A stretch of DNA of 64,000 nucleotides from JARFQW01 sp963842955 (lineage in GTDB: Bacteria; Pseudomonadota; Gammaproteobacteria; Steroidobacterales; XN24): contig CAWJIJ010000009.1 of NCBI GenBank assembly GCA_963842955.1, positions 434,001-498,000 on the forward strand, given 5' to 3'. Below, in pieces: positions 55,365-63,743 of this stretch; positions within the stretch are counted from its first letter, which is position 1; each line of letters begins with the position of its first letter. The notes under the pieces were generated by a model. It did not search any database. It saw only the letters and a list, made by a program, of their open reading frames with translations, and had not been told where the DNA came from. Both the position numbers and the translations under genes were made by a program.

Positions 55365-56676
55365 TGACCCCGTTCGTTGCGGCAGCGTTGAGGCTGCTTG
55401 CATTAGCCGTAGTGAGGGGAGCCCGCTAAATCGAGCCATTTGGACTGAGCCTTTCTGGCAGGATTGAACCTTGCGAGGAGGCCTTGTCATGAAGCGGAAG
55501 AGGTACTCGGTGGAGCAGATCGTCGCAGCGGTGACGCAGCACGAGCTGCATACGCCGGCAGCGGAGATCGCCAGGAAGCTTGGTATCGCCGAGCAGACGT
55601 CTTTTGGCTGGAAGAAGGAGTACGGTGGGCTCGAGCCGGGCTAGGCGCGGGAGCTCAGGCAGCTGCGCGAGGAAAACGCGAAGCCGAAGAAGATCGTGGC
55701 GGATCTGAGCCTCGATAAGGCCATGTTGACGGACATCGCGAAAAAAAGTGGTGAAGGCGCACAGCGCCCCGAAGCGGTGGCCAATTTGCGCGGTCACTAC
55801 GGGGTCAGCGAACAGCGAGTGTGTCTGGTGGTCGGTCAGCCGAGGTCGGTGCAGTGGTACTAGTCCCGGCGGCCGCTACAGGACCCGCTGAAGCGTCGCA
55901 TCAAGGAGCTGGCGGAGGTGCGCGCGCTCGGTATGGCTACAAGCGCATCCACGTCTGCTACGGCGCGAGGGATGGTCGATAAATCACAAGCGTGTTCAGC
56001 GATTGTACTGCGAGCTGAGTCTGCAGCTGCGGTCGTGGAGGCCGCGTCGGCATGTCATTGCTGCGCATCGTCAGCCACCCAATCGGCTCGCGCGTCGACC
56101 GAACGAGGGCTGGAGCATGGACTTCATGGCCGACCAGCTGGTTGATGGCCGGCGCATCCGTTTGTTGACGTTCGTCGATGTGTGTACTCGTGAATGCCTG
56201 GCCATTGACGCAGGCCGGGCCTTGCGGTCCGAGGATGTGGTTCGGATGTTGACCGGGATCGCAGCGAGGCGCGGGGCGCCGCGGCGGGTCTACTGCGACA
56301 ACGGCAGCGAGTTCCAGTCGGGCCTGGTCGACCTTTGTGTGTACACGCAGCAAGGTGCAGTTGGAGTTCTCGCGGCCGGGCAAACGGACGGACAATGCGC
56401 ACATCGAATCATTCAATGCTAGCCTTCGGGACGAGTGTCTGAACGTTCACTGGTTCACGTCACTCGCCGATGCGAAGGAGAAACTGGAAGCCTGGCGGAT
56501 CGATTACAACGAGAGCCGACCTCGCAAGGCTCTCAATCATCGAACGCCGAGGGAACACGCGGCCGAAATGGTCAACGAAGGCCGGAAATTCTCAGGCTGA
56601 CTGGCTCGGCATCGGGGTGACCTTCATATGCTCAGACTCCCACACAGAGCGTGGCTTACATCCAGGGGCACGGTCA
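55365..56676 (+). mobile_element. IS3-family insertion sequence, decayed
   Basis: An element of about 1.3 kb. The proposed left end TGACCCCGTTCG and the complement of the right end TGACCGTGCCCC share TGACC and start with TG, as in IS3-family ends. Each side is flanked by ATT, which may be a 3-base target duplication. Inside lie remnants of orfA and orfB. The ends are tentative, but the transposase remnants are clear. Confidence 0.65.
55489..56600 (+). pseudogene. IS3-family transposase remnant (orfA and orfB)
   Basis: orfA begins KRKRYSVEQIVAAVTQHELH, a helix-turn-helix typical of IS3 OrfA, and reads through an in-frame TAG at 55642-55644 into ARELRQLREENAKPKKIVADL, a leucine zipper. orfB is broken by stops and frame changes. 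One part has WSMDFMADQLVDGRRIRLL and CDNGSEFQSGLVDL, giving two catalytic acids of the DDE triad; a second frame has HIESFNASLRDECLNVHW with the Glu. These motifs resemble the IS407 group. It is not functional. Confidence 0.85.
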
Positions 56677-56997
56677 ATTCGAAAAACATGCGTCGGCGAT
56701 TGTCAGGGGGCTCCGGTGCGGCCTTCGGCATCAGTCGCCAGCGCAGCCAGAAGTCGGCAAGGTGTGCGAGCAGGGCACCAGCAAGGTCGCGAGAAACCAG
56801 GCGCTGGATGCGCCACGCAGCACGGCAAGGAGCGCCAGAACGAGGAACATTCCCGCGAGGCTGTTTGTCACCCATTGGAGGCGGGCCTCTATGGGCCGTC
56901 CCCGGGTCAGGCGCACCATGAGCGCGCTCTCGGCGGCAAGAATCCCCAGGATGGCCCAGATCAGGGGCTGCTGGCCGAACAATGAATCGATGCCCAC
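56677..56997 (-). pseudogene. Small membrane protein, cut at the 3' end by the IS
   Basis: After tspO, GTG 56997 opens a small membrane protein (GIDSLFGQQPLIWAILGILAAES), with three hydrophobic segments in about 85 residues. The frame changes near 56776; adding one G gives LVALLAHLADFWLRWRLMPK, a normal last helix. The end is lost where the IS begins at 56676. I do not recognise the family. It is eight bases from tspO, so it was probably the last gene of the bchG operon. Confidence 0.5.
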
Positions 56998-57004
56998 GGG
57001 TCGC

Positions 57005-57499
57005 TTAAAGACCGGCGAAGGGTCGGTTGAGACTAACGATCGTGTAGTTGAGGAAGGCGGCAAACGTGACCCAGGCCAGATAGGGTGCCAGGAGCCAGGC
57101 AGCCCGAACGTTTCTGCGCCTGCAGGCGAGGATGAGCGCAATGATGGAGACCCAGAGGAACACGACCTCGAACAAGGCCCAGTCAGGTCGCCTGAGGCGG
57201 AAAAACAGCAGGCTCCATACGACATTCAAGGTCGCGTTCATCAGGAACAGGATGAGCAGGTTCTGACGGCTGATCACGGTGGATGAAGCGCGCCACGACA
57301 AGACCGCTGCGGCCGCCGTCAAGGCATAAATTGCCGTCCAGACCGGCCCGAACAGCCAGTCCGGTGGCTGCCAGTCGGGCTTGTCGAGAGCCTGGTACCA
57401 GGGGCCGATGTCCGTCATCAGACCACCCAATGCGCCTACAAGCACCGCGGCGGCTGCGGCCAGCGCAATAGGGGCGTAGGGGCGAGCGGCCAGGGTCAC
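57005..57499 (-). CDS. tspO: TspO/MBR family tryptophan-rich sensory protein
   Basis: An outer-membrane-type five-helix tetrapyrrole-binding protein. I start at GTG 57499 (VTLAARPYAPIALA); there is no ATG in frame nearby. WYQALDKPDWQPPDWLFGPVWTAIYALTA is the central TspO signature, and LNVVWSLLFFRLRRPDWAL and YLAWVTFAAFLNYTIVSLN are the later helices with conserved aromatic residues. In Rhodobacter TspO lowers expression of photosynthesis genes under oxygen. Its place just after bchP suggests the same here. Confidence 0.9.
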   Translation of the reverse strand: MTLAARPYAPIALAAAAAVLVGALGGLMTDIGPWYQALDKPDWQPPDWLFGPVWTAIYALTAAAAVLSWRASSTVISRQNLLILFLMNATLNVVWSLLFFRLRRPDWALFEVVFLWVSIIALILACRRRNVRAAWLLAPYLAWVTFAAFLNYTIVSLNRPFAGL

Positions 57500-57542
57500 G
57501 TGAGAGTGTCCGGCATTGCCACTTATGATCCGTTCGCCGAGG

Positions 57543-58787
57543 TCACCTCGGGTTGAAGCCCACCAGATGAGCGAGATCCTTGAAGAAGATCCGCGCATGA
57601 GTGGCCGGGCGGCCCTTGACCAGCTTCTTGTTCATGTAGGCCTCCCAGGTGAGGCGCTGCACGTCCGGGTCCTGGCAGATCTTGACGAATTTCTCGCGGC
57701 GCTTGTCACTCGAGTACCAGTAGTGCTGCATGACGCGAAGGATCAGGAACACGCGGCCATGGGCCTTCATGAATCCTTTTCGAGCCTGGCGGAGCGACCG
57801 CGCATTCCCGGTCTCCAGGAAGCTCGCGACTGCCTCCGCGCCAAAGCGCGCGCTGCTCATGCCGTAGTAGATGCCTTCGCCGGAGGACGGCGCCACTGCG
57901 CCGGCGGCGTCACCTACGACGACGACATCGCGACCGTTGTCCCAGCGTTTGAGGGGCCGCAGCGGAAGCGGGGCGCCCTCACAGCGAACGATGTCGTTGT
58001 CCTCCAGCCCGGAGATGTCGCGCATTCGCTTGACCGCATTGCGCAGCGAAAAGCCCTTGACCGCAGAGCCGGCACCGACGCTCGTACAGTTGCCATGAGG
58101 GAACACCCAGCCATAAAAGTCCGGTGACACTATCCCCTGGTAATAAACGTCGCAGCGCAGCGGATCGAAGGTGCTCGTAGCGGCCTCCGGGGAACGTACG
58201 ATCTCGTGATAGGCAAACACGTGGGCCATGCGCTCCTGGTCGCCGAAGGCCTGGGAGCGAACCTTCGAAGCCGCGCCGTCGGCGCCGATCACCGCCCGTG
58301 CGCGAACCTTGCGCGGCGTGCCGGATCTCCCGCCCTCCAGGAAGCAAACATCCAGGCCGCCATCCGCGCGCCGCTCCAGGGCTTGGAACTTGGCGGTGAT
58401 TCGGTGCGCGCCGGCTTTCTCGGCCCGTTCCCGGAGCCAGGGGTCAAAGGTGCCCCGGTCCACCATCCCGACGAAGCCGCCGATTTCCATGTCGACGGCC
58501 ATATTCGACGGCGCCACCATGCGTGCCGAGGACACCTGTGCCTCGAGCAGGGATTCCGGGACCGCGAACTCGCGAAGAAGCTGCGGAGGCACTGCGCCGC
58601 CGCACGGCTTTATGCGTCCGTCGCGGTCGAGAAGCAGGACCTCCAGTCCCTTCTCCGCGAGCGTCTGCGCGGCCGTTGCGCCGGCGGGGCCGCCGCCTAT
58701 GACGACGACGTCGAAATCCGTCGAGCGGACCGGGGCCGGGCTCCGTTCGGGTCCCTGCGGGGTCACTTCAGTAGGGGTCTCGGGCAT
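57543..58787 (-). CDS. bchP: Geranylgeranyl reductase BchP
   Basis: A flavoprotein reductase of 414 residues that reduces the geranylgeranyl tail of bacteriochlorophyll to phytyl. FDVVVIGGGPAGATAAQTLAEKG is the FAD-binding loop, DGRIKPCGGAVPPQLL the family hallmark, and GDAAGAVAPSSGEGIYYGMSSA the second FAD contact. The gene lies six bases from the PucC-like transporter. Order and motifs make the assignment secure. Confidence 0.96.
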   Translation of the reverse strand: MPETPTEVTPQGPERSPAPVRSTDFDVVVIGGGPAGATAAQTLAEKGLEVLLLDRDGRIKPCGGAVPPQLLREFAVPESLLEAQVSSARMVAPSNMAVDMEIGGFVGMVDRGTFDPWLRERAEKAGAHRITAKFQALERRADGGLDVCFLEGGRSGTPRKVRARAVIGADGAASKVRSQAFGDQERMAHVFAYHEIVRSPEAATSTFDPLRCDVYYQGIVSPDFYGWVFPHGNCTSVGAGSAVKGFSLRNAVKRMRDISGLEDNDIVRCEGAPLPLRPLKRWDNGRDVVVVGDAAGAVAPSSGEGIYYGMSSARFGAEAVASFLETGNARSLRQARKGFMKAHGRVFLILRVMQHYWYSSDKRREKFVKICQDPDVQRLTWEAYMNKKLVKGRPATHARIFFKDLAHLVGFNPR

Positions 58788-58793
58788 GGTGTA

Positions 58794-60158
58794 TCAGGTT
58801 GAACCTGCCTCCAGGCTGAGTTGAACTGGGCGCGTATGTCCGGCAGCGCCCCGGCCAGATGCCCGGCGCATGACTTCGACGGCCAGGAACGCGGAGATCG
58901 CAAACAGGAAGGCCTGGATGCCGAACACGGTGGAATAGGCATAGTGAACTGAGCCGGAAAAGTGGCGGACCACGTCCACGGCAAGGGTGCCGGCCATCCC
59001 GCCCAGGGCAAAGGCAACCGCCTGGGCGGCACCCCAAAGTCCCATGCGGGTGCCGTCCCGCTGGGCGTGCCCGCGGGAGACCAGCTCCATCATCGAGCTG
59101 ATAGCGGCCACCGCGAAGGCGCCATTGGCGATGCCCAGGGCAAACACGGTTTCACGCAAGGGCCAGGCCGGAGCGAAAAACGCCCCGGCAACCGCGAGAG
59201 TGAGCAAGAGAGCGGACGAGGCCAGGCACGCGCCGACCATGCAGATACGCAGGATGCCGGAGCGCCGGCCGGAGAACATATAGCCTGCGAGGGCAACGGC
59301 GATCATGCCGACGAGCACGCCGCCGTGCTGGACCCCGCCGAGCTGGGTGGACTGGCCCGGGCTGAAACCAAAGACCGCGCCGGCAAACGGTTCCAGGACA
59401 AGATCCTGCGCGCTGTAGGCGAGCATGGAGACGAAGACGAACGCGGCGAAGAGGCGGGTTTCCGATTCTGCGAGCACCTCGCGTATGGCTGCGCCGAACC
59501 CGCCGGCCGCCGAGTCGCTACCCGGCGCGGGAGGCTTGCTGCTCCCCGTGCCCAGCTGGTCTTCGAGTCCATACAATGCCAGGCAAGTCGCCACCAGGGC
59601 GACGGCCGCAACAATGGCGCAAATGAGCACCAGCCGGGCAAGCGAGAAGGGATCCAGCCATGCGCCGACCACAGCGGCTGTCACGGCGAATCCGGCAATC
59701 ATCATGATCCAGGTGAGGCTGGCCGCCGCGGCGCGCTGCCGGGGGACGACCCCGTTGGCCAGGAGGACCAGCAGACAGGTTCCGCACGCTCCCACGCCGA
59801 CACCAATGAGCAGAAAGGCAAAGATCGCCAGCAGTGTACCGGCGGCTGGCGATGTCTCCATCCATGCCGTGGCGGCGGCGGCAATGACGCCTCCCGCGGC
59901 CAGAACGGCCATGCCCCCGATAATCCATGGGGTTCGGCGGCGCCCCTGGTCGGACCCGTAGCCAAAGCGCGGCCGCAGAAGCTGGACCATGTAGTGAAGT
60001 CCAACGAGAACTCCGGGAAGCACTGCAGGCAGCGCCAGTTCCACGACCATGACCCGGTTGAGGGTCGAGGTCGTGAGCACCACGATAGAGCCCAGCGCAG
60101 CCTGGACGAGGCCCAGCCGTACGATGCCTACCCAGCCGAAGTGTTTCGCGGGGGCCAT
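58794..60158 (-). CDS. PucC-like MFS protein (Bch2/BCD family)
   Basis: A 454-residue protein with twelve predicted membrane helices of the bacteriochlorophyll-delivery family, which includes PucC, LhaA and the Bch2/ORF428 group between bchP and bchG. The opening FGWVGIVRLGLVQAALGSIVVLTTSTLNRVMVVELALPA is highly characteristic, followed by RPRFGYGSDQGRRRTPWIIGG. It is thought to help move pigment into light-harvesting complexes. Its ATG overlaps the bchG stop by one base (TGATG). Confidence 0.93.
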   Translation of the reverse strand: MAPAKHFGWVGIVRLGLVQAALGSIVVLTTSTLNRVMVVELALPAVLPGVLVGLHYMVQLLRPRFGYGSDQGRRRTPWIIGGMAVLAAGGVIAAAATAWMETSPAAGTLLAIFAFLLIGVGVGACGTCLLVLLANGVVPRQRAAAASLTWIMMIAGFAVTAAVVGAWLDPFSLARLVLICAIVAAVALVATCLALYGLEDQLGTGSSKPPAPGSDSAAGGFGAAIREVLAESETRLFAAFVFVSMLAYSAQDLVLEPFAGAVFGFSPGQSTQLGGVQHGGVLVGMIAVALAGYMFSGRRSGILRICMVGACLASSALLLTLAVAGAFFAPAWPLRETVFALGIANGAFAVAAISSMMELVSRGHAQRDGTRMGLWGAAQAVAFALGGMAGTLAVDVVRHFSGSVHYAYSTVFGIQAFLFAISAFLAVEVMRRASGRGAAGHTRPVQLSLEAGST

Positions 60159-61063
60159 CAGGCGAGGGCTGGCCGCACGGCGATGGCGCAGGCGAGCATG
60201 CCGAGCACATAAAGGGTCACGCCAAATCCGCTGTACCAGGTTGCCCGTGCGACCGGCTCTTGCAGGAATCTCACCATCAGCGCGGCCTGGGCGAGTACCA
60301 GACCCGTGACCACTGAGCCGGCCAGCGGCGCATCCCAGTGGAACAGGAGACCGATGACCATGATCTGCGGGACGAGCATGACGACACAGGCAAGTCTTGC
60401 CGCGCCATCAGCCCCCAGCTGCACCGGGAGGCTCCGGACCCCCATGACCCGATCGCCTTCGATGGCCTTGAAATCGTTGAGAGTCATGATGCCGTGGGCA
60501 CCGGCGCTGTAGAGCAGGGCAAGCAATATGACCTCGGTCGCCGGAAGGGCGCCCGTCATGACCGCTGCTGCGGTGAACCAGGGCAGACCCTCGTAGCACA
60601 GCCCAACCGCCGCATTGCCCCACCACCCGTTGCCCTTCAGGCGCAAGGGCGGGGCGCTATAGGCCCAGGCCAGGGCAAGGCCGACGACGGCGGCGATTGT
60701 GACCCATGGCCCCAGGAGCATCGCCATGGCCAGGGAAACGAGTGTCCAGGCGACGGCAAAGTAAAGACCCCGGGATCCGGGTACCCGCCCTGACGGAATC
60801 GGCCGCTCCGGCTGGTTGATGGCGTCTACATGCCGGTCGAACCAATCGTTCACCACCTGGCTGGTGCCACAGACGAGCGGGCCGGCGAGCAGGATGCCGG
60901 CGGCGGCGAACGGCCATCGGTCGATCAGGGACTCACCGGACGAAACTACGCCACATCCGAAGGCCCACATCGGCGGAAACCACGTAATGGGCTTCAGCAG
61001 TTCGAGGTAAGGGCTCCAGGCCAGGCGGTCGGCCGGTAGCGCGCTGGTGGACGTGCGCTCCAT
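60158..61063 (-). CDS. bchG: Bacteriochlorophyll synthase BchG
   Basis: A UbiA-family prenyltransferase (301 residues, about nine helices) that esterifies bacteriochlorophyllide a with geranylgeranyl diphosphate. The first Asp-rich motif is NDWFDRHVDAINQPERPIPSG near residue 72, and the second is TLNDFKAIEGDRVMGVRSLPV near residue 195. It is the first gene of the bchG-MFS-bchP-tspO operon, and paired PpsR-type sites lie directly before its ATG. Confidence 0.96.
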   Translation of the reverse strand: MERTSTSALPADRLAWSPYLELLKPITWFPPMWAFGCGVVSSGESLIDRWPFAAAGILLAGPLVCGTSQVVNDWFDRHVDAINQPERPIPSGRVPGSRGLYFAVAWTLVSLAMAMLLGPWVTIAAVVGLALAWAYSAPPLRLKGNGWWGNAAVGLCYEGLPWFTAAAVMTGALPATEVILLALLYSAGAHGIMTLNDFKAIEGDRVMGVRSLPVQLGADGAARLACVVMLVPQIMVIGLLFHWDAPLAGSVVTGLVLAQAALMVRFLQEPVARATWYSGFGVTLYVLGMLACAIAVRPALA

Positions 61064-61067
61064 GGGG

Positions 61068-61111
61068 TGACAATAATAGTGGACACCTCAAGGTGTCAAC
61101 CATTATTTACA
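61068..61111. promoter_or_regulatory. Twin PpsR/CrtJ operators upstream of bchG
   Basis: TGTCAACCATTATTTACA (61094-61111) is an exact TGT-N12-ACA site. TGACAATAATAGTGGACA (61068-61085) differs by one base. The 8-base gap between them equals the spacing at which CrtJ binds cooperatively in Rhodobacter capsulatus. They lie 4 to 48 bases before the bchG ATG, in the gap after the ppsR stop. Confidence 0.8.
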
Positions 61112-61154
61112 CTTGGGGGGCAACGGCTCTGCGGCCGCCGTTAACCGGGCTCGG

Positions 61155-62582
61155 TCAGGTGGTTTCCTGGCCTTCCCCTACGCCGTAGCGGCGCAGCTTG
61201 ACGTAGAGGCTCTGGCGGCTCAGGCCGAGCATCTCTGCGGCGGCGGCCCGGCTGTCGCCGGTCATCTTGAGGGCGGCCTCGATGCAGAGCCGCTCGATGA
61301 TGTCGGTGGTCTCCCGGACCAGGTCCTTCAGCGGAACTCGTCCGACGAGCTGGGTCATTTCCTCCAGCGAGCGAGGGAGTACATCCGTTCCGCCTTCCTG
61401 GCCAGGCCGGCTGGTGCCGAGCTGGCGGCGGAGAACAAACCCATAGCAGGGGACGTCGCTGTCCAGGGCCGATACGGCCGAAAGCTCGACGTCGATGGGG
61501 TCGCCGAACTGGGGAAACAGCGTGGTAAGAAAGTGCTCTACCACGGTTCGGTCCCTGAGGTTGCGCAGCAGGAGGTTTAGATCCACTCCCGGGCGCCCGA
61601 GCCACTGGTCAATGGGCTGGTTGATGACCTGAAGCTCGGTGGCCAGCGAGCAGTAGTCCAAAAAGGACTTGTTCGCCGCAAGGACACGACCCTCGGGATC
61701 GGTCACGACAAAGGCATCCGGCGATCGGTTCACTACGTCGAGAACCTGCTGGTGCAGATTCTCTTCTTCCGCATGCTCGGGCGAGGACAGGCGAATCAGG
61801 AAGTAAGGGCCGTCTTCCCGGCGAATCAGGCTTGCGCTGAGGCGGTAGGTATCGTTGCCGGTGGCGGACCGCACGATAATCGCCTCGGCGCCGCCGGCCG
61901 CCCGCACCCGCAGCAGCAGCTCCTCGATGCTGTCATTGCTGTTGGCGCTGAAACCCCGCGGAAACCCTCGGTTAAGGAGCTTGTTGGTCGGCGTATCCAG
62001 CAGCTTGCCCGCTGCCGGATTGGCTTCGACGATTTTCCGGCTGTCCGCATCCACGAACAACATGGCCTCGGTGGCCATGGAAAACAGCATGCGGTAACGA
62101 ATCTCGGCCTGGTGCAGCCGCGCATAGTCCCGTTCAAGCGAGTGCTGAACGTCAAGCAGCTGTTGCTGGAGCTGGGACACCTGGCGCAGGTCGCGGCCGA
62201 CCGCGACCAGCATGCCGTTGCGGTTGACCCGGATGGTCTTGTACATCACCGGCAGGTCCAGACCGTCCTCGACCGGGTGGTTGACCTGGCGCCAGCGGGA
62301 TCCTGCGGCGCCGTTTTCCAGTTGCAGAAGCGCCTCGATTTTCTTTGTGCTGTCCGAAGCAACCGTCTCGATCCAGGGCTTGCCGATCCACTGGTGGGCG
62401 ATCTGCAGGGACGGATCCGGATTGCCGACGGCAACGTCCCGAACGATGCCGTTTTCGTCGATGACCAGACTGATGTCGTTGCTTTGCGCAATCAGCGAGG
62501 CTGAAACGCCCTTGGACAGATTCTTCGTGACCAAAGTCGGACTGGAGAACTTGGGCACGTAGGGTTGTTCCTCGGTATGCAT
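61155..62582 (-). CDS. ppsR: Transcriptional regulator PpsR/CrtJ
   Basis: A 475-residue redox/light-responsive repressor of photosynthesis genes. It has an N-terminal domain, PAS domains near 165-270 and 285-400, and a glutamine-rich helix (LRQVSQLQQQLLDVQHSLERD) before the first PAS. The C-terminal Fis-type helix-turn-helix reads GDSRAAAAEMLGLSRQSLYVKLRRYG. A Cys in IERLCIEAALK next to the helix-turn-helix matches the position of the redox-active Cys of CrtJ. It follows the aerR/ppaA-type gene by 40 bases. Confidence 0.95.
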   Translation of the reverse strand: MHTEEQPYVPKFSSPTLVTKNLSKGVSASLIAQSNDISLVIDENGIVRDVAVGNPDPSLQIAHQWIGKPWIETVASDSTKKIEALLQLENGAAGSRWRQVNHPVEDGLDLPVMYKTIRVNRNGMLVAVGRDLRQVSQLQQQLLDVQHSLERDYARLHQAEIRYRMLFSMATEAMLFVDADSRKIVEANPAAGKLLDTPTNKLLNRGFPRGFSANSNDSIEELLLRVRAAGGAEAIIVRSATGNDTYRLSASLIRREDGPYFLIRLSSPEHAEEENLHQQVLDVVNRSPDAFVVTDPEGRVLAANKSFLDYCSLATELQVINQPIDQWLGRPGVDLNLLLRNLRDRTVVEHFLTTLFPQFGDPIDVELSAVSALDSDVPCYGFVLRRQLGTSRPGQEGGTDVLPRSLEEMTQLVGRVPLKDLVRETTDIIERLCIEAALKMTGDSRAAAAEMLGLSRQSLYVKLRRYGVGEGQETT

Positions 62583-62621
62583 GGTGATAGGCGTAGCAGA
62601 GAGGCGTTCGTGCCGCGCGAC

Positions 62622-63491
62622 CTATCGCCGCTGTTTCTTGTTTCTTACCGCGCAAAGCCTGTTGAGCTTGTGCACAGCGTCTTCGGCGTCGATGCCGAAG
62701 GTGTCCGCACCGATTTCGCCAGCCAATTCCGGATTGTCGACGAAGCTGCGGCCTCCGGCAAGCACCAGGACGCCATCGGAGCGCGGCTGGCTGCGGATTT
62801 CGGCGATCTGCTCAGCCGCGGCGTCAATATGATGGTCGGCGCTGACCGAGACGCCGATGGCATCGAAATCCCGTTCCCGGACGAGCTGCTGAAAAGCCTG
62901 GCTGGTTCTCGGTGAACCCGTGAAGCAATTCCACCCCGAGCGCCGGAAGAATTCGATCACCATGAACAGGCCGAAGGTGTGTTGTTCGCCAGGGGCGGGC
63001 GTGATCAGAATGTTGCGTCCGGTCCGGGGCGCGCGTTCCGGTGCGTCGAAGCAGCGGCTGAATTCCAGCAGCACCTCGTGCATGCGGCAGACACCGATTG
63101 TGACGTCGGTAAACGAGCACTCGTCTTCTTCCCACATGTCTCCGAGACGCCTCGCCGCCGGTCCCAGCAGGTCCAGGTAGATCGCAGCCAGCGGCACGCC
63201 GCTTGCGCGGAGGGCGGACACGTAGTGATTGGCCACGGAGGCGTCATGGTTAAGGAGCAAGTGAACAAACTCGTCGAGTCTGTCACCTACGTCCACCGCT
63301 ACTCGCGGTGCTGACGTTTCTCGGGCAGCAGGGGCGTCGAATGCCAACATGAGCCGCGGGATGAGTTCCCCCTCGATCGTGGTACTGAGTTTTTCCAGCA
63401 TGGCCCGACTCAAGTGCCCGATGTCAGTTGATGGCGGGGCGGATCCGTTGCCCCCCCTCGCGATGTGGCGATCCAGATCTTTTTTTGGCAC
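62622..63491 (-). CDS. ppaA: AerR/PpaA-type B12-binding antirepressor
   Basis: A 289-residue protein of the AerR/PpaA family, which binds cobalamin and modulates PpsR/CrtJ. The helical B12-cap domain has YLDLLGPAARRLGDMWEEDECSFTDVTIG near residue 108. The Rossmann-like cobalamin domain has NILITPAPGEQHTFGLFMVIEFFRRSGW near residue 160, with His in place of the usual DxHxxG motif, as known for this family. FDAIGVSVSADHHIDAA and VLVLAGGRSFVDNP complete it. It lies upstream of ppsR in one operon and is divergent from bchF. Confidence 0.92.
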   Translation of the reverse strand: MPKKDLDRHIARGGNGSAPPSTDIGHLSRAMLEKLSTTIEGELIPRLMLAFDAPAARETSAPRVAVDVGDRLDEFVHLLLNHDASVANHYVSALRASGVPLAAIYLDLLGPAARRLGDMWEEDECSFTDVTIGVCRMHEVLLEFSRCFDAPERAPRTGRNILITPAPGEQHTFGLFMVIEFFRRSGWNCFTGSPRTSQAFQQLVRERDFDAIGVSVSADHHIDAAAEQIAEIRSQPRSDGVLVLAGGRSFVDNPELAGEIGADTFGIDAEDAVHKLNRLCAVRNKKQRR

Positions 63492-63635
63492 GTCAACTCC
63501 CCGTTACGTGAGGAGGAAGCATAGCTCAAGTTATCCGGTCGTCATCCCGCGAGCATCTTCGGGCCTTTCCTGTGGCCAACCGGGCCGTCCGAGAGTCGTC
63601 GCATCAGGGCATACCTTCGGTTTTCACGACAAAGA

Positions 63636-63669
63636 TGTCAAGATATATTTACGTCGTGCAAAATTGACA
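63636..63669. promoter_or_regulatory. PpsR-type operators in the ppaA/bchF divergent region
   Basis: TGTCAAGATATATTTACG (63636-63653) and CGTCGTGCAAAATTGACA (63652-63669) each match TGT-N12-ACA with one end base changed. They are mirror images and overlap by two bases. The second contains TTGACA (63664-63669), a possible -35 for bchF, so PpsR binding would block it. Confidence 0.6.
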
Positions 63670-63743
63670 CTATGATACGAACCAGTTGCCCGGTTAGCGG
63701 CAATTGGATTCATCAGCGGTCTCGGGGGAGGACGCACAAGGCC

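Noticed and set aside
58962..60212. Plus-strand open frame over the PucC-like gene
   Set aside because: Composition is Gly/Asp/His-rich without motifs, a typical shadow of a membrane protein gene.
61122..61142. Hairpin after ppsR as a terminator
   Set aside because: The stem is short (six bases), and no T-run follows on the minus strand.
63484..63500. TTGGCAC as a sigma-54 promoter upstream of the AerR/PpaA-type gene
   Set aside because: The -12 GC element is absent at the right spacing.
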